Below, piece by piece: positions 25,263 through 32,750 of a DNA stretch of 33,143 nucleotides; within the stretch, counting starts at the first letter, position 1; each line of letters opens with the position of its first letter. Below the pieces are notes generated by a model. It was not told where the DNA came from, ran no database searches, and worked only from the letters and a program-made list of their open reading frames with translations. Source of the DNA: Negativicutes bacterium (GTDB lineage Bacteria; Bacillota_C; Negativicutes; Sporomusales_B; JARLHX01); contig JARLHY010000016.1 of the NCBI GenBank assembly GCA_031292015.1, positions 1-33,143 of the forward strand, in the 5' to 3' direction. The translations under genes were made by a program, and so were the position numbers.

Positions 25263-25609
25263 CTTTAAAAGCGTACGGGAGAACGCTGCGGCTCCGCGCC
25301 GCAGAGGAAAGTCCGGACAGGCACAGGCTGCGATGCCTGTAATGATTGTGCGCGACCCAACAAGTCGCGGGAGGATGAATGAAATCCTTACGGCGGTGAA
25401 ATCCACTCCAGCAGTGGAAAGTAACCTGAAAGTGCCACAGAAACGATGCGTTCCGGCGACGGAGCGATGCAAGGGTAAACCCCACAAGCCTGAAACTCAA
25501 ATTATGGTAGAGGAACCCTGCGGAAGGGAATTGAACCGAACCGGGGCGCGCCTAAGGCGCGAGACAGATGTTCTCTAGAACAAAATCCGGCTTACGGTAG
25601 CTTTTAAAG
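25263..25609 (+). ncRNA. rnpB: RNase P RNA (bacterial, A-type-like)
   Basis: The catalytic RNA of RNase P, which matures the 5' end of tRNAs. Conserved blocks in order are GAGGAAAGTCCGGAC (CR-I) near 25308, ACAGAAACGATGCG with AAGGGTAAACCCC, GGTAGAGGAACCC, GAGACAGATG and the 3' signature ACAAAATCCGGCTTA. The ends pair as helix P1: CTTTAAAAGC(G)TAC at the start with GTAGCTTTTAAAG at the end, which sets the boundaries. A-type architecture is inferred from the single continuous pattern; a covariance search would settle it. A tRNA-Ser gene follows 18 nt later and may be co-transcribed. Confidence 0.93.
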
Positions 25610-25627
25610 TGAAGACGGCGTCTTTGC

Positions 25628-25718
25628 GGAGTGGTACTCAAGCGGCTGAAGAGGGCGGTTTGCTAAATCGTTAGCAGAGGCAACTCTGGCGTGGGTTCAA
25701 ATCCCACTCACTCCGCCA
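25628..25718 (+). tRNA. tRNA-Ser (anticodon GCT)
   Basis: A 91-nt class II tRNA with a long variable arm. The acceptor GGAGTGG pairs with TCACTCC, followed by discriminator G and an encoded CCA. The anticodon loop TTGCTAA places GCT at 25662-25664, reading AGC/AGU. The T-arm is GTGGGTTCAAATCCCAC. It lies directly after rnpB and before a strong terminator. Confidence 0.96.
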
Positions 25719-25720
25719 AT

Positions 25721-25767
25721 AAAAGAAAGAGGCTTGCGAAATTCAATTTCGCAAGCCTCTTTCTTTT
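25721..25767. terminator. bidirectional terminator between tRNA-Ser and the Gly-rich gene
   Basis: An almost continuous palindrome: AAAAGAAAGAGGCTTGCGAA on the left matches TTCGCAAGCCTCTTTCTTTT on the right. It can end the rnpB-tRNA transcript (plus) and the Gly-rich gene (minus). Confidence 0.92.
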
Positions 25768-25830
25768 ACCTGAAAACACTAAGTATATCAACCCCGCATT
25801 TTTCCCGCAAAATACGGTTTTTCCCCAGCG

Positions 25831-26169
25831 TTAGAATCCGCCATAACCGCCGTAGCCGCCACCATAACCACCGTAGCCACCATAGCCGCCGCCATAACCG
25901 GGATAGCCACCATAGCCGCCGCCATAACCGGGATAGCCACCGTAGCCACCGTAGCCGCCGGGATAACCGCCTGTCAATCCGCTCACAAGTCCACCCAGAA
26001 GGTTGCCTGCGAACCCACCGTAGCCGCCATAACCACCATAGCCACCATAGCCACCATAGCCACCGTAGCCGCCATAGCCACCGTAACCACCATGACCACC
26101 ATGACTGCTGCTGGCTTTGCCGCCGGTCTTGCCTTGACGCCAAGCCTGGCAGTAAGGACACCAGTACAT
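25831..26169 (-). CDS. Gly/Tyr-repeat protein with N-terminal CPYC motif
   Basis: A 112-aa protein of unknown function. The N-terminus MYWCPYCQAWRQGKTGG has a CPYC pair, either redox- or metal-binding. It is followed by SSSHGGHGG, a (GGY) tract, a small hydrophobic middle (FAGNLLGGLVSGLTGG) and a second tract built on GYPGYGGGYG units, ending GGYGGF. The ATG at 26169 is chosen because GGGAGGGG lies 8 nt upstream; the frame's earlier ATG at 26187 is in that box. A sigma-K-like promoter pattern lies at 26200-26226. Gly/Tyr-rich repeat proteins are common in spore coats, where tyrosines can be cross-linked, so a coat or surface structural role is a reasonable inference, not shown. It follows comEC after a terminator. 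Confidence 0.8.
   Translation of the reverse strand: MYWCPYCQAWRQGKTGGKASSSHGGHGGYGGYGGYGGYGGYGGYGGYGGYGGFAGNLLGGLVSGLTGGYPGGYGGYGGYPGYGGGYGGYPGYGGGYGGYGGYGGGYGGYGGF
25881..25940 (-). repeat. exact 30-bp tandem duplication within the Gly/Tyr-rich gene
   Basis: Bases 25881-25910 and 25911-25940 are identical, each encoding a 10-residue Gly/Tyr/Pro unit (GYPGYGGGYG in phase). A second array of 9-bp units (CCACCATAG and variants) covers about 26018-26093. Such repeats tend to change copy number between strains. Confidence 0.9.
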
Positions 26170-26199
26170 TATATCAACCCCTCCCATATGGTTTTACTA

Positions 26200-26226
26200 C
26201 ATTTTATGTCGTACTTTCCAAAGGGT
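26200..26226 (-). promoter_or_regulatory. possible mother-cell (sigma-K/E type) promoter of the Gly/Tyr-rich gene
   Basis: Minus strand: AC (26226-26225), 16-nt spacer, CATAAAATG (26208-26200), compared with the sigma-K pattern AC-N16/17-CATANNNTA (last base differs). It is about 31 nt before the ATG. This is weak evidence because the -35 is only two bases. Confidence 0.35.
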
Positions 26227-26252
26227 GCCTTTACGCCAACCTGCTATGAAAA

Positions 26253-26282
26253 CCAATAACCGGTCGCAAGACCGGTTATTGG
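26253..26282 (-). terminator. terminator overlapping the comEC stop codon
   Basis: CCAATAACCGGTC (26253-26265) and GACCGGTTATTGG (26270-26282) form a perfect 13-bp stem with a GCAA/TTGC loop. A TTTT run follows in the minus direction. The comEC TAA (26276-26278) lies inside the stem. Confidence 0.88.
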
Positions 26283-28678
26283 ACGTTGCCCTTGGCAAAA
26301 GCAGTTACACAAAGCACCGTGCCGTCAGTGGCAAAGACCATCGCTCCGTCGCGGTCGGTGCGGTAAATTTTGGCGTTCAACTCCGCAAGCCGGCGCAAGG
26401 TATCGGGATGGGGATGCCCGAAATGGTTGCTCTCGCCCACCGAAATCACCGCGTACTCTGGAGCAAGGGCCCGGAGAAATTCGCCGGTAGACGAGGTTCT
26501 GGCTCCATGGTGCCCCACCTTCAGCACCGTAACAGGCTCGCAGCCCCGAACGAGCATGGCCTGCTCACCCTGCGCTTCCAAGTCGCCGGTGATCAGGAAA
26601 CTGTGGGCGCCGTAAGCCACCCTGACCACGCTGGATGCCTCATTGCTGCTGCTGGACCGGATGTCGCCGACGGCATGAGTGATGGTGAAAGTCACATCGT
26701 CCATTGTGATGGACTGACCGGCAAACGCCGGGATAATCCCCCGACCGCCGGTGGTCCGAACCAGCGCCTGCACCGCCGGAGTAAAACCCTCACGGGCCAC
26801 CATGACGCTGCGCACCGGAATGGACGCCGCAACGCCGGCCGCGCCCCCGGCATGATCCCGGTGCCCATGGGTAAGGACAAGGTAGTCCAGCACTCTGATG
26901 CCATAGTGTTTCAGATACGGCACCACCACTCTTTCGCCGACATCGAAGTCTGACGCCTCCCCGCTCCCGCCACTGTCGATCAGCACGGCGCGGCCATGGG
27001 GTGTGACGATAAGGGTGGCGTCCCCCTGGCCCACATCAATGAAATGAACCTGCACCGGCCGGGGGTAATACAGGTAGAGAAAGCCTGCCGCAATCATGAC
27101 AGCCAACGCTGCGCCGGTTCGATAGGGCTGGTGACGCCAAAGACTGGCCGGTGACGGAAAAGCGCGCGGCAGATAGCCGTAACCCCAGGCCAGCCCCAGA
27201 TAATAAACCGTCCCGCCGACGGTTCCGACGGCAGGAAGGTACAGCGAGCTCGCCGGCAAGGCCGCGATCAGCGCCGTAATCTTCACCACGATTCCCAGCA
27301 GCAGGGCCGCAGCCATTAGCAGTACTTTTCCCAGCAGCGGCAGCAGCGTTCCTGCCAGGCTACCGGCCAAACCGAGGACAACAACCGCTTCAATGGGCGG
27401 AACGATGACAACATTGGCCAAAAACGAACTCAGCGGAAAAGAGTTGAAATACCAGGCCAGAAACGGCAGCACCCCGAGCTGGGCTGAGGCGGTGACGGCC
27501 ACCGCTTTGGCGACGAAAGGCGGCAGAAAGCCGAGGCAGCGGGCAGTTTTTTCATAAAGCAGCACAAGCCCGGCGGCGGCGCCGAACGAAAGCTGAAAGC
27601 TGATATCATAGATAAGCCCCGGCTGCCAGGCCAGCATTCCCAGCGCGGCGACAGCCAGCGCCTGGGGCGAATCCTTCTCCCGCCCCAGTATCATGGCTGC
27701 CAAGACGATGAGGCCCATAACCACCGACCGGACCACCGGGGGAGACAAACCGGCGAAAAGCGCGTAGAACACGATCGAAACCGCTGCCAGACCGGCGCTC
27801 CAACTGCGGCGCAACCCGAGCCATCCGCCCAGCCAGGTCGCCACCCCGGCCACCAGGGCGATATGGGTGCCTGACACTGACAAGATATGAATAAGACCGG
27901 TGGCGGCAAAATCATGGACCACCTCCTGGCGGATGCCATAGTAACCGCCAAACAGAAGGCCGGTCAATAGAGCGGCGTCTTCCGGCGCCATGGCCTGGGC
28001 GATCAGCCTGGTGACGTTTTGCCGCCCCTCGGCCAGTTTCGCCTGCCAGGAGCGGAGCGAAGCCGATCCGAAAGCAAACGCCTGGCTGCTGACCGCCATC
28101 CGGGCGGTAATCCCCTGCAGCTTCAAAGAGCGGACAACATCCATCTGCCCAGGATTCTGATAGCCGTGCAGGTCAAGGATCTTCCCTGAAACCACAACCC
28201 TGTCACCATAAGCAGCCCGGGACAGTTCCCGCGGCTGGGTCAGGTTGACCAGCACCGCCCCGGCGGCGGGCTGGCGCTGCGGCCCACTGGTGCGCACTTC
28301 TTCGGCAGCAATGATATACCTCACTTTCACCGTCTCTTCGTCGATCTCCCACCACTGCGGCAGTTCCGCCACCGTACCGTACAAAACCGCCGTCTGCCCG
28401 GCGAAACGGCTGACATCAGCGCCGGAAACCGCCTCGGCCTGCTGGAAACGAAGCACCCCGGCAACGACAAAAAGACCCAGGATGGCAGCAGCAAAATAGC
28501 GGGAACCGCTTCTGATCTGCCACAGGGCCGCGCCGACAAGCACCGCCGCCGTCACCGCCAGGATTGCCGTTTCCACCCGGATAAGCCGGGAACACCAGAT
28601 GCCGGCGACAAAAGCCGCTGTCGCCAGGATAAGCAGATTAGGCATATTTTTGTCCATTACCTTCGTAACGTGACTCAT
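26276..28678 (-). CDS. comEC: competence channel protein ComEC/Rec2
   Basis: An 800-aa polytopic membrane protein that forms the channel for single-stranded DNA uptake. The N-terminal part has a few membrane spans and a DUF4131/OB-like soluble region (about 60-190). The central competence domain contains many membrane helices (about 215-510), with MAPEDAALLTGLLFG and HILSVSGTHIALVAG. The C-terminal metallo-beta-lactamase domain shows VHFIDVGQGDATLI, LTHGHRDHAGG and VLKVGHHGARTSS, and is thought to degrade the non-entering strand. The start is uncertain: ATGs at 28678, 28657 and 28645 are all possible, none with an ideal ribosome-binding site. It lies 17 nt after comEA; comEB is absent between them. 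Confidence 0.95.
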   Translation of the reverse strand: MSHVTKVMDKNMPNLLILATAAFVAGIWCSRLIRVETAILAVTAAVLVGAALWQIRSGSRYFAAAILGLFVVAGVLRFQQAEAVSGADVSRFAGQTAVLYGTVAELPQWWEIDEETVKVRYIIAAEEVRTSGPQRQPAAGAVLVNLTQPRELSRAAYGDRVVVSGKILDLHGYQNPGQMDVVRSLKLQGITARMAVSSQAFAFGSASLRSWQAKLAEGRQNVTRLIAQAMAPEDAALLTGLLFGGYYGIRQEVVHDFAATGLIHILSVSGTHIALVAGVATWLGGWLGLRRSWSAGLAAVSIVFYALFAGLSPPVVRSVVMGLIVLAAMILGREKDSPQALAVAALGMLAWQPGLIYDISFQLSFGAAAGLVLLYEKTARCLGFLPPFVAKAVAVTASAQLGVLPFLAWYFNSFPLSSFLANVVIVPPIEAVVVLGLAGSLAGTLLPLLGKVLLMAAALLLGIVVKITALIAALPASSLYLPAVGTVGGTVYYLGLAWGYGYLPRAFPSPASLWRHQPYRTGAALAVMIAAGFLYLYYPRPVQVHFIDVGQGDATLIVTPHGRAVLIDSGGSGEASDFDVGERVVVPYLKHYGIRVLDYLVLTHGHRDHAGGAAGVAASIPVRSVMVAREGFTPAVQALVRTTGGRGIIPAFAGQSITMDDVTFTITHAVGDIRSSSSNEASSVVRVAYGAHSFLITGDLEAQGEQAMLVRGCEPVTVLKVGHHGARTSSTGEFLRALAPEYAVISVGESNHFGHPHPDTLRRLAELNAKIYRTDRDGAMVFATDGTVLCVTAFAKGNVQ

Positions 28679-28695
28679 GTCATGTGACTTCGAGG

Positions 28696-29313
28696 CTACA
28701 GCGTTATTCTGTCTTTGATCCGGTTATATTTTGCCTCCCCGATCCCGCTGATCTTTTTGAGTTCGGCTGTTTCGTGAAACGGCCCGTTGGTCTGGCGATA
28801 GTCGATGATTCTTTCAGCCAGAGCCGGACCGATTCCCGGCAATTTCTCCAGTTCCCCCTTGTCGGCGGTGTTGATGCTGATCCTCTCGCTTGTCTGGCTG
28901 CCGGCAGCGCTGGCAGCAGCGGCCGCACTCGAAGCACCGGCAGCGCTGGCTGGCGGGCTTCCCGCGGCCGGCCCGCCGGCAGCGGTTGACGGAACATAAA
29001 TATGCATGCCGTCCTTCACCGGCTGGGCCAAATTGACCCGACGGCTGTCGGCAGTTGCCGCCAGTCCTCCGGCGGCTTCCACAGCGTCCACAACCCTGCT
29101 GCCGGGCTTCAGCTTGTACAATCCCGGCCTATTGACCGCACCGCTCAGATAAACCACCGGTTCACCGCCGGCCGGGCGAAGATTGTCCTGCTGCCCGCCT
29201 TCTATAACGGTTTCGGAAGGTGTGCTCTTTTGCCAGGAGCCATAAAAGCTGCCACCGATAATCAGCACCGCAAGAACAACGACAATCGTCCATCGCTTTT
29301 TCCTGCCGTCCAT
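28696..29313 (-). CDS. comEA: competence DNA receptor ComEA
   Basis: A 205-aa membrane-anchored double-stranded DNA receptor that feeds DNA to ComEC. There is one N-terminal membrane span (about residues 8-25). A SLBB domain follows (about 50-115: VVYLSGAVNRPGLYKLKPGSRVVDAVEAAGG), then an Ala/Gly/Ser-rich linker and the paired helix-hairpin-helix DNA-binding domain (about 145-205: ISINTADKGELEKLPGIGPALAERI, ISGIGEAKYNRIKD). The ATG at 29313 has GGGGGG 6 nt upstream; the preceding GTG at 29316 is an alternative. It is probably co-transcribed with comEC. Confidence 0.96.
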   Translation of the reverse strand: MDGRKKRWTIVVVLAVLIIGGSFYGSWQKSTPSETVIEGGQQDNLRPAGGEPVVYLSGAVNRPGLYKLKPGSRVVDAVEAAGGLAATADSRRVNLAQPVKDGMHIYVPSTAAGGPAAGSPPASAAGASSAAAAASAAGSQTSERISINTADKGELEKLPGIGPALAERIIDYRQTNGPFHETAELKKISGIGEAKYNRIKDRITL

Positions 29314-29410
29314 CACGATCCCCCCGACAGAGTAGTGGCTTTTACGCTATACCTTCGCCATTATTTTCCATATTCCTACAGGTTTAGAAATAATCAACAT
29401 AAAAAATAAA

Positions 29411-29431
29411 AGCCGGCTGTCATTACCGGCT
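29411..29431 (-). terminator. hairpin with T-run upstream of comEA
   Basis: Minus strand: AGCCGG-N9-CCGGCT followed by TTTATTTTTT. It is a plausible intrinsic terminator. The AT-rich 29432-29590 before it contains no supported gene, so what it terminates is unclear; it may be a second stop for read-through from leuS. Confidence 0.6.
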
Positions 29432-29598
29432 CTTGAAACGCATCGACAAACCCTCAGGCTGTTCAATACGTCCATTATAATCTATAAAATTAATCTAATA
29501 ATACCATGTTTATCTACCATTAATAAAACTCGTATTACATTTTTGTGGCTACACCCGTCAACTAAATGGTCGCCTATATTTTGTGGGAACACAAAAAT

Positions 29599-29617
29599 GC
29601 CGGTCACAATGACCGGC
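29599..29617 (-). terminator. intrinsic terminator downstream of leuS and repeat copy B
   Basis: Minus strand: GCCGGTCA-TTG-TGACCGGC followed by ATTTTT. It lies 21 nt past repeat copy B, so the element is probably transcribed as 3' UTR of leuS, as with copy A and spoIIP. Confidence 0.85.
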
Positions 29618-29638
29618 TTCTCATTTATTAATCTATTA

Positions 29639-29882
29639 GACTGTTCAAAAAGGTCGAGATGCACGTTCTGACTACACCGATCGTATCAGCGCATTAGGTT
29701 TTCTGGCGATAGTCTCACGCGATATGTGCGGGTCGCTGCGAGGAAGCGCGCACAGACAGTACATGGCGGCGTACGGCAAGCGCGCTCCCGGAGCACCAAA
29801 GTGCGCAGTTCTTGCGCTCCAGCGCTTAGAAATGCGGCCTGCCCCTTGCGGGTACGACGCAGATTGGCCTTTTTCAACAGTC
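29639..29882 (-). repeat. dispersed repeat element with terminal inverted repeats, copy B (3' UTR of leuS)
   Basis: A 244-bp element bounded by GACTGTTCAAAAAGGTC and GGCCTTTTTCAACAGTC, related to copy A (20351-20579). It starts exactly 4 nt after the leuS stop. Relative to copy A the second terminal pair is changed on both sides (G-C to A-T), which keeps the pairing. The conserved leuS-proximal ~45 nt includes CCC-GCAA-GGG; the middle is diverged and longer. A 63-codon frame inside it is not supported as a gene. Confidence 0.88.
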
Positions 29883-29886
29883 TGAC

Positions 29887-32367
29887 CTACTTTATAACAA
29901 TATTGACCAACTTCTGTGGCACACAGATCACTTTTACCACCTGTTTGCCTTCCACCAGCGCCTTGACCTTTTCCTGTTTCAAGGCCAAAACCTCCAGCTC
30001 CTTGGCCTCCAGTCCCACCGGAACGACGATCTTGTCCCGCACTTTGCCGTTGATCTGAAGCACGATTTCCACTTCGTCGACCTTGATGGCTTCGGTGTCG
30101 AACTCCGGCCAGGGCTGTTTATGCACACTGCCTGCGCCCATGGCGCCGTTCCAAAGCTCTTCGGTAATATGCGGCGCAAACGGTGCCAAGAGCCGCAACA
30201 GGGCCGAGATTACTTCGCGGATCAGTCCCGGATTCGGCGCCGCTTCCTGTTCCCGGAACGCGTACATGGCGTTGACCAGCTCCATAACGGCGCTGACGGC
30301 GGTATTGAAATTGAACCGGTCGCCGACGTCGTCACCCACCTTTTTGATGGTGGCATGGAGAACACGGCGGAGCTCCCGCTCGGTTTTGCTCAGTTCGTCG
30401 ACATTGTAGGAGGCCGGACCGTCCTGGGCCAGTGGCGCGTAATGACCGACGATCCGCCAGAGCCGGCCGAGAAAACGATAAGCTCCTTCTACCCCCGCCT
30501 CGCTCCATTCCAGATCGCGTTCCGGCGGAGCGGCGAACAAAATGAACAGGCGGGCGGTATCGGCGCCGTATTTGGTGATGATCTCCTCCGGGGAAACGAT
30601 ATTACCCTTGGATTTGGACATTTTTGCCCCGTCCTTGATAACCATCCCCTGGGTCAGCAGGTTCTTGAACGGTTCATTGACATTGATCAGTCCGGCGTCT
30701 TTCAGTACTTTGGTAAAAAACCGCGAGTACAGAAGATGCAGGATGGCGTGTTCGATACCGCCGATATACTGATCGACAGGCATCCAGTAGTTGCCCTTGG
30801 CCGGGTCGAAGGGCTGGTTGGAATTCTGGGGGTCGGTATAGCGGAAGTAGTACCAGGAAGAACAAATAAACGTATCCATCGTGTCGGTTTCCCGCCGGGC
30901 CTTGCCGCCGCACTTCGGACAAGTACAGTTGACATACTCCGCCACCTTGGCCAGCGGCGATACCGAACCGCTGTCGAAGCGGACATTTTCCGGCAGCAGC
31001 ACCGGCAAGTCTTTCTTGGGCACAGGAACAACCCCGCATTTTTCGCAGTAGACGATCGGGATCGGTGCCCCCCAGTAACGCTGGCGGGAAATCAGCCAGT
31101 CCCGCAGGCGGTAATTGATGCGGCGTTTGCCGACAGCATTCTTCTCCAGCCAGGCGGCCACCGCCTCCTTGCCGGCCTCGCTGTCCTTGCCGTCGAAATC
31201 GGCGGAATTGACCATCTTGCCAGGGCCGTCGTAAGCCTCGGTCATCGAGTCAATCGCCAGGCTGTCGTCGTCTTTTTGAATAACCAGCAGCTTCTTCAGA
31301 TCGTATTTCGTGGCAAATTCCCAGTCCCTCTGATCATGGGCGGGAACGCCCATCACCGCACCGGTGCCGTATTCCATCAATACATAGTTGGCAACCCAGA
31401 TCGGCAGTTTTTCCCCGGTGATGGGGTGAACGGCGTAGCCGCCGGTGAATATGCCTTCCTTTTCGGTGTCGGTGGAAGTCCGGTTGATTTCGCTCAAATT
31501 CCTCACCCGGTCGACAAAAGAGCGGACTTCCTGCTCCTGCGGCTTGCCGGCGATAAGCTTTTCCACAAATGGATGCTCAGGCGCCAGAACGACGTAACTG
31601 ACCCCAAAAATTGTATCATGACGGGTGGTGTACACCGCTATCTTCTCGCCGATCTCCGGCGCGTCAAAGCTGAACTCGGCCCCGACGCTGCGGCCGATCC
31701 AGTTTTCCTGCATTGTTTTTACCCGCTCAGGCCAGCCTTTCATTTCACTGAGGTCGGCCAGCAGTCTGTCGGCGTACTGGGTTATTTTCAGGAACCATTG
31801 TTCCAGTTCTTTTTTGATGACAACCGAGTCGCAGCGCCAGCAGCGCCCGTCGATAACCTGTTCGTTGGCCAGCACGGTGTTGCAGTCCTCACACCAGTTG
31901 ACCGCCGCTTTCTTCTTGTAGGCCAGTCCCATGTCATAAAACAGGAGAAACAGCCACTGGGTCCATTTATAATAGTCGGGGTGACAGGTGGCCACCTCCC
32001 GGTCCCAGTCGTAAGAAAGTCCCAGTTCCTGCTGCTGCCGTCTCATGTTGGCGATATTGTCCCAGGTCCAGGCGGCCGGATGAATGCCGTTTTTGATGGC
32101 GGCGTTCTCGGCCGGCATGCCGAAAGCGTCCCATCCCATCGGATGCAGCACGTTATAACCCTGCATCTTCTTGAATCTTGCGATTACATCCCCTATCGAA
32201 TAGTTCCGGACATGTCCCATATGTAGGTTGCCGGATGGATAGGGAAACATCTCCAGCACGTAATACTCGGGGAGCTGACGATTGATCTCGGTGCCAAAGG
32301 CCTTCTGCTCAGCCCAGACCTTTTGCCACTTGGGTTCCACTTCACTCGCGACGTACTTTTCCATCAT
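29887..32367 (-). CDS. leuS: leucyl-tRNA synthetase
   Basis: An 826-aa class Ia synthetase that charges tRNA-Leu. The ATP-binding HIGH motif appears as HMGH in [16 protein letters not shown] (about residues 41-56). The editing CP1 domain fills the middle, including [19 protein letters not shown]. The KMSKS loop is in [18 protein letters not shown]. The anticodon-binding and C-terminal domains follow. The frame is open to 32589, but that part is the T-box leader. The start is ATG 32367 (or 32364), with GGGAGGG upstream and the canonical [14 protein letters not shown]. Expression is controlled by the T-box. Repeat copy B follows 4 nt after the stop. Confidence 0.98.
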   Translation of the reverse strand: MMEKYVASEVEPKWQKVWAEQKAFGTEINRQLPEYYVLEMFPYPSGNLHMGHVRNYSIGDVIARFKKMQGYNVLHPMGWDAFGMPAENAAIKNGIHPAAWTWDNIANMRRQQQELGLSYDWDREVATCHPDYYKWTQWLFLLFYDMGLAYKKKAAVNWCEDCNTVLANEQVIDGRCWRCDSVVIKKELEQWFLKITQYADRLLADLSEMKGWPERVKTMQENWIGRSVGAEFSFDAPEIGEKIAVYTTRHDTIFGVSYVVLAPEHPFVEKLIAGKPQEQEVRSFVDRVRNLSEINRTSTDTEKEGIFTGGYAVHPITGEKLPIWVANYVLMEYGTGAVMGVPAHDQRDWEFATKYDLKKLLVIQKDDDSLAIDSMTEAYDGPGKMVNSADFDGKDSEAGKEAVAAWLEKNAVGKRRINYRLRDWLISRQRYWGAPIPIVYCEKCGVVPVPKKDLPVLLPENVRFDSGSVSPLAKVAEYVNCTCPKCGGKARRETDTMDTFICSSWYYFRYTDPQNSNQPFDPAKGNYWMPVDQYIGGIEHAILHLLYSRFFTKVLKDAGLINVNEPFKNLLTQGMVIKDGAKMSKSKGNIVSPEEIITKYGADTARLFILFAAPPERDLEWSEAGVEGAYRFLGRLWRIVGHYAPLAQDGPASYNVDELSKTERELRRVLHATIKKVGDDVGDRFNFNTAVSAVMELVNAMYAFREQEAAPNPGLIREVISALLRLLAPFAPHITEELWNGAMGAGSVHKQPWPEFDTEAIKVDEVEIVLQINGKVRDKIVVPVGLEAKELEVLALKQEKVKALVEGKQVVKVICVPQKLVNIVIK

Positions 32368-32410
32368 TCTGACTAGACCCTCCCAGACTCCCTTTATATT
32401 AGAAACTAAT

Positions 32411-32640
32411 AAAAAACGCCCCGGCTTGCCAGCCAGGGACGAGCTTCCCGCGGTACCACCCTGCTTGACGGTCAAAGGCCGTCCTCTTAAAGCCTGTAAC
32501 GGGGGCCAAGCGTCGGCCGCTCTTAAAGTGACAGCCGCTCCTCCGCAGTGAGTTCGCCGGCCCGGCGTTTGGCTCGCATCAACCGCCAACTTTCTGGATG
32601 GCCGAATTCCCAGCTACTACTCTGCTTCTCAGGATGTTCA
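32411..32640 (-). promoter_or_regulatory. T-box leader of leuS (leucine specifier CTC)
   Basis: A tRNA-sensing leader. The T-box core AGGGTGGTACCGCGG (32462-32448) pairs with uncharged tRNA-Leu at the CCA end. It is followed by a terminator hairpin, CCCTGGCT/AGCCGGGG, and a TTTTTT run (about 32440-32411). Stem I contains GAACTCAC, where CTC (32552-32550) fits the specifier position for leucine. Uncharged tRNA-Leu would favour the antiterminator and leuS transcription. Confidence 0.93.
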
Positions 32641-32646
32641 AGTTCC

Positions 32647-32676
32647 ATTATATAGCACGCCAACCGAAAAAGTCAA
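32647..32676 (-). promoter_or_regulatory. sigma-A promoter of leuS
   Basis: Minus strand: TTGACT (32676-32671), 18-nt spacer, perfect TATAAT (32652-32647). It gives a T-box leader of about 270 nt. Confidence 0.82.
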
Positions 32677-32750
32677 CTTCCCGCCACGTCAAAGGAAGTC
32701 TGTTCTAACCCCGATCTTCCGGCATAAAATGGTAATTGAGGAGGTGCGTT

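Noticed and set aside
25831..26093. Regularly spaced repeats as a CRISPR array
   Set aside because: Units are 9-30 bp, contiguous, without unique spacers, and keep a coding frame; they are protein-coding repeats.
25734..26249. His/Arg/Ser-rich 171-codon plus-strand frame
   Set aside because: It is the antisense reading of the Gly/Tyr repeats. The minus frame has the start signals and a defined head domain.
29482..29664. 60-codon frame on the minus strand
   Set aside because: It starts inside repeat copy B and runs through the terminator hairpin. There is no ribosome-binding site and no recognisable product.
29686..29877. 63-codon frame on the minus strand
   Set aside because: It lies entirely within repeat copy B. 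The matching part of copy A has a diverged, shorter frame, so coding is not conserved.
30121..32226. 701-codon open frame on the plus strand
   Set aside because: Antisense to leuS, with no start signal or family motif.
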